The notes under the pieces are model-generated. The model searched no databases. It was not told the DNA's origin and saw only the letters and a program-made list of their open reading frames with translations. A DNA stretch of 64,000 nucleotides from Loxodes magnus. Taxonomy: Eukaryota; Ciliophora; Karyorelictea; Loxodida; Loxodidae. The stretch covers positions 62,001 through 126,000 of the forward strand of contig CAMPDV010000061.1 of the NCBI GenBank assembly GCA_946699065.1, read 5' to 3'. Below, piece after piece: positions 60,420 through 64,000 of this stretch. A program made the position numbers and the translations under genes. The number at the start of each line of letters is the position of its first letter. Within the stretch, counting starts at the first letter, position 1.

Positions 60420-62600
60420 AGTTTATTTTACAGTCTTATGTTCAAGCTCATGATAGATAATTTAATTTATATGTGTCAAATCATTCAATTAAAAAATTAT
60501 TTGTTAATTTTAATTTAAATAGTAATACCATAGTAGAACATTAAAGTTTTGATCTTTAATTTTTAAGATAAATTTTAAATTATATCTCAAAGATTAAATT
60601 TTCATAACTATGTTGTTTTATATAATTGTTATTTAATTTAGAAGCTAAAAACTCATTTTTTAAATATCTTAAATTTAATTAAGTTACTAAAGGAGATATA
60701 GTTAAACTATTGAAGTTAATAGTAGAGCTATTATATTATGTAATTTATTTATCAAAATAAAGGAAGAAATATTTGTAATTTTATGATAAATATTCACTAA
60801 ATATTATGTTATATAAAAAATTATATGAAATAATAAACAAATAAAATGTTTATAATTAATTATTTTTTATTTTTTTCAGCACATTTTAAATTAACTTTTA
60901 AAATATAATTCTTTATTTTAAATTAAGAATTTTATAGCTCTTAATTATTATAATTTTTCATTACAATCTAAGAATCAAAGATTTAGATCATTATCTTTTT
61001 TTATTTTTTCTAGTTGATTTTCGATTATATTTTAAGATATTTTTACATATTTGCTTTTTTAAACATATATTTAATTATTATCTTTTTGCTAAAAATTAAG
61101 CCAAAAGATAGTTACTTTATATTCTGATTTTATCTCCAGCTGAATAATTTAGATAAACATATTGCTTTTTACATTAATATATCAGAGGATTTTATGGTTG
61201 AAACTTTCTTTTAATGGAAACATTTTATTTTATCCTTAGTTCAGGATGTATTTCAAATAAATTACTACCGCTACGTTGTTAATTTTTATTTTACTTTTAT
61301 ACATTTTCTTTGAAAATATTTTACCTATTATTCCCTCTAAAAACTAAAAATTCAGCTCTAATACCCATTCATTTTATTCTGCTATTATTAAAGTAAATCG
61401 GATAATTAATTAATGAATATAAAGTTATCAATAGATATGAGGCTAAATTGGTTAAACTCAACTTCGTTTTCTTTTTCATTTTTTAATTTATTTATTCTGA
61501 AATTTTATATAATTTAATTAATAAATCTAGAATTCCCTTTTAGCTTTTGATTTAATATTTTGCAACATTCCATGATAGAATTGATTGGAAGAATATATTT
61601 AATTAATATTTTTATTTATTCTATAAAATAAATTTGTCTAGATATAGGATACTTTTAATATAAATGAGTTATTATAATTTTTTGTCTAAATAATCAATTT
61701 TATTGATCATCCAATTGTAAGTGCATCAAATTAAAGAATGAACATTTCAAATTTGCTTCTATATTAATTTTATAGTTAATGTTAATTAAATAATTAAGAG
61801 AACAAACAAAATATATATAAATAATAAAATATTTTTAATTAAAAAAGTAAAGTTTGATTTAATGAAATGCTTATTAAGAATATTATTTTCATTTTATAAT
61901 AGAAATAATTTAAGGAATATCATGATCATATTAAGGATTTAGCATGAATAAAAAATAGTTTTTTAAATAAACATTTTACGAAGTTATAATTAAAAAATTA
62001 ATAAAAATAAAAGATATATTTGCTTTTTATAATTATAACTTTTTCTAAGGTTCTTTAAAATTTAATTTTTTATTATTTTAAATTTTATAACTAAATATAA
62101 ATTTTCTTTAGTGTATTTACTAGAAATAATATAGACTTAAATGATTTAATATCAATCAAAAAATTAATATTATAAATTAATTTATAAAATAAATTAAATA
62201 TCATTAATTAATATTAAGTTAAAATATTTCTATTTATCAAATGAATATGCTTTAAATAAATATTTATTAGAAAATTTAGTTATTTTTTATTTCTTTCTAC
62301 TAAGATTAAAATTAATAGTGTTAATTAATAAAATATTTATTAACAATCTTTTTTCTTTAATTGCTTCTTGATAAAATTTTTTTAGTGTTTATGAAATCTT
62401 TTATTTTAGTTAATTTTAACAGCAAATTAGAATAAATTTTTAAGCGTAAAAGTAAGCATTTTACTTATAAAATTTAACTTTTCTTTTATTTAAAGTAAAC
62501 TATAATCTAAAGAATTTAATTATTTTTTTATGTAAAATTATTTATTAAATATGCGCTTTAATAAATACTCAACGATAGCACTTATTATATCTTTAGTTTT
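60420..62600. other. non-coding part of duplication copy B
   Basis: Aligns with 26170-28160, with an extra segment near 60700-60890. No gene supported. Confidence 0.5.
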
Positions 62601-62605
62601 TATTA

Positions 62606-63451
62606 TAAAAAGGATAAAGGATAAAATTAAGTTTATAGTCTTAGAAAAGAGCTCCAGGGTTCACTTGTTTTTGTTCCTGCTCTTTCCTGAACTAAAGGAC
62701 TGCGTAGGACTACATTAGTCCGCCATCCTTATCTCTCCCTCATCCACTAATTATCGTTATAGTTTCTTCTTCCATTTTTATAAAACTCGTTGTTTCTTGA
62801 GTTGTAGAATTTCTTTCTGTATACTTATCCTGTTCTTGTTGGTCATATTCTGAAAAGTTAGTCTAATATTTATTACTTGTTAATTTTTTCAATTTCTTGT
62901 TTCTTCCAGCAATTATTTTTCTAGCATAAATAGCACCGAATCTTTTTGCGATAATAATTGATCTTATTTATTTCTTATTATTAGAATTCCGATTCGATTT
63001 CCATTGGGATATTTGATTATTAATCTTATTAATCTTATAATTTTTAAATTATTACTTGTTATTATTCTTGTTTTTCTTAAAGTTGCTTTATTTGATATTC
63101 AATTTAAGAAAAATGAAATAGGAACATTTGAGGGAATTCGTTAAATTATTTATCAATTTATTCCAATTTAATTACTATTTACGATTAGATTTTATTTAAT
63201 GATTCATCTATGGATGTGAATTATAGGTTTAATTATTCCATTAATTTTTCTAGTAAGTTTTCTAAATTTTCTATTTTATCTTTGCTTTTTCAAGTCCTAT
63301 TGGATATTTAATATCCTTTGCTGAACTGATTATGCAAAGGATTCCTTAGATTATTAATATTTATCTAATTAAGGCTATTCTTCAATTAAATTAGGTTATT
63401 CTTATTTTTCAAGTATTCGTTAATAGAGGTCTATTATTTCTTAGGTGCCAT
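62606..63451 (-). CDS. Gag-like coiled-coil protein with zinc-binding motif
   Basis: ATG at 63451 (MAPKKQQTSINEYLKNKNN). Asn/Gln/Lys-rich N-terminus, a coiled coil (KIENLENLLEKLMEQLNLQF ... QIEYQIKQLQEKQEQQQ), then CYLCQKNNC and INKQQILDQLFRIWPTRTG, the latter matching the ORF at 823-1374. A basic Asn/Arg-rich tail (NNEFYKNGRRNYNDNQW) follows. Start and Cys codons are in one frame. No in-frame TGA follows before the end of the element near 62606, so the true stop is unclear; TAA/TAG near the 3' end might stop here, as in Condylostoma. The element ends in hairpins and an ATCCTTT-rich tail and borders duplication copy B. Confidence 0.65.
62702..62729 (-). ncRNA. conserved RNA hairpin of Gag-like element
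   Basis: The minus strand reads GGATGG then C-GGACT-AATGT-AGTCC-TAC-G. It is the counterpart of 1447-1480 with covarying pairs (G-C for C-G at the stem base, C-G for T-A in the outer pair). A second stem, AAAGAGC/GCTCTTT, follows on the 3' side (about 62645-62692). Confidence 0.55.
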
Positions 63452-63454
63452 TTT

Positions 63455-64000
63455 ATTCTTTAATAAATTAAAGAAAATAAGTATGATAAAGGAAAAAGTA
63501 AAGATATAAAATCATAAATAAATACCTAAATTAAAATATTTATATAAACAACTTACCACAATATTTTAAAATATATTATATTGATTTTAGATAAAAATAT
63601 TTAAAGTATTAAGATATAAAATTATAGCAGGATAAAATAATTTATAGTAATTGTTATAATCTTTATATGAATTTTCTTTTAAAAATATTTTCTTGTAGCA
63701 GTAAAACTTTATTATGTATATTTAGTATATTTATAAAGTCAATAAATATGAGTTTGCAATATAAAATATGAAAAAGTTTTGTATTTAAAAATTCTGTAAT
63801 TTACTTTCTATTTGAGATTATATTTTAAAGATTCTATCATTTAATATTTTTTAATATCTCTTAAGTCTTAGTTTCATTACTATATTAATATATTCTTCAT
63901 TTATTTTTATCTCTTTGAGTATAGTGTTGTTTTGCTCTTTATCATTTATTAATTTACTTTATAGCCGCTAATTTTTAGTATATCAAATTTTAAAATATTT
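63455..64000. other. AT-rich spacer to window end
   Basis: No gene, RNA or repeat recognised. Confidence 0.5.

Larger units (their letters stand above)
55385..62606. repeat. segmental duplication, copy B
   Basis: Collinear with 21605-28160, and longer because of the SINE-like insertion (59957-60412) and an insertion of about 190 bp near 60700-60890. It is flanked on the left by the Cys-rich repeat and on the right by a Gag-like element, so retroelements sit at both edges. It carries the intact membrane-protein gene. Confidence 0.9.

Noticed and set aside
1..64000. Tetrahymena/Paramecium-type code (TGA only as stop)
   Set aside because: It would break the kelch, RING-kelch, MORN, glycosyltransferase and 740-residue genes exactly at conserved Trp positions.
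1..64000. Mitochondrial or bacterial AT-rich DNA, CRISPR arrays, telomeric repeats
   Set aside because: A eukaryotic nuclear-type tRNA-Leu, RING, kelch and MORN genes and retroelements are present. No spaced direct repeats or G4T2-like arrays were seen.

Overview
The window looks like nuclear DNA of a ciliate. It is about 80% A+T with long gene-poor stretches, and standard-code ORFs are only short scraps. If TAA and TAG are read as Gln, long conserved proteins appear: kelch, RING-kelch, MORN, zinc-knuckle, a glycosyltransferase and multi-pass membrane proteins. Inside them TGA falls exactly where Trp is expected (kelch and MORN Trp positions), yet the same proteins also appear to end at TGA. 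That matches the karyorelict code (NCBI table 27: Loxodes, Parduczia) or the Condylostoma code (table 28). The large, retroelement-filled intergenic space fits a karyorelict such as Loxodes better, but the genus is an inference. All gene calls below use TAA/TAG=Gln and TGA=Trp or stop. With only one, context-dependent stop, exact 3' ends are uncertain.

Layout. 0-2.95 kb: a coiled-coil ORF, a Gag-like zinc-knuckle ORF and dispersed retroelement ends. 3.7-4.9 kb: kelch protein (+). 5.1-5.7 kb: coiled-coil retroelement ORF (-). 6.0-8.2 kb: intact 740-residue two-TM protein (-). 9.4-10.2 kb: retroelement (-). 12.2-13.0 kb: near-perfect 174-bp tandem array that abuts a broken non-LTR ORF1 (RRM-like plus CCHC) running to 14.9 kb. 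17.5-18.6 kb: unknown gene (+). 21.6-28.2 kb: copy A of a large segmental duplication carrying a frameshifted membrane-protein gene. 29.07 kb: tRNA-Leu(CAG). 29.8-31.3 kb: intact RING-kelch gene (-). 34.0-35.4 kb: membrane protein followed by MORN repeats (-). 36.6-37.9 kb: decayed RING-kelch paralogue. 38.9-40.0 kb: decayed beta-helix-type gene. 41.8-43.3 kb: intact glycosyltransferase (+). 43.3-47.7 kb: two SINE-like elements and a coiled-coil fragment. 49-55 kb: retroelement cluster with a GC-rich ncRNA candidate, an intact Gag-like element with a 15-bp target-site duplication, and two divergent ORFs. 55.4-62.6 kb: copy B of the duplication, with the intact membrane-protein gene and a SINE-like insertion absent from copy A. 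62.6-63.5 kb: another Gag-like ORF.

The host genes look like ordinary ciliate accessory families. The mobile fraction is more unusual. Several unrelated bodies (coiled-coil/zinc-knuckle ORFs, a Cys-rich module, short non-coding SINE-like units) end in variants of one RNA hairpin with a conserved TAC bulge and an AAYGA-like loop, often followed by a (TTTA)n tail. This suggests non-autonomous elements mobilised in trans by a shared reverse transcriptase. No reverse transcriptase ORF was recognised in the window. Frame breaks were judged by reading frames by eye. Some could be introns or assembly errors rather than mutations.
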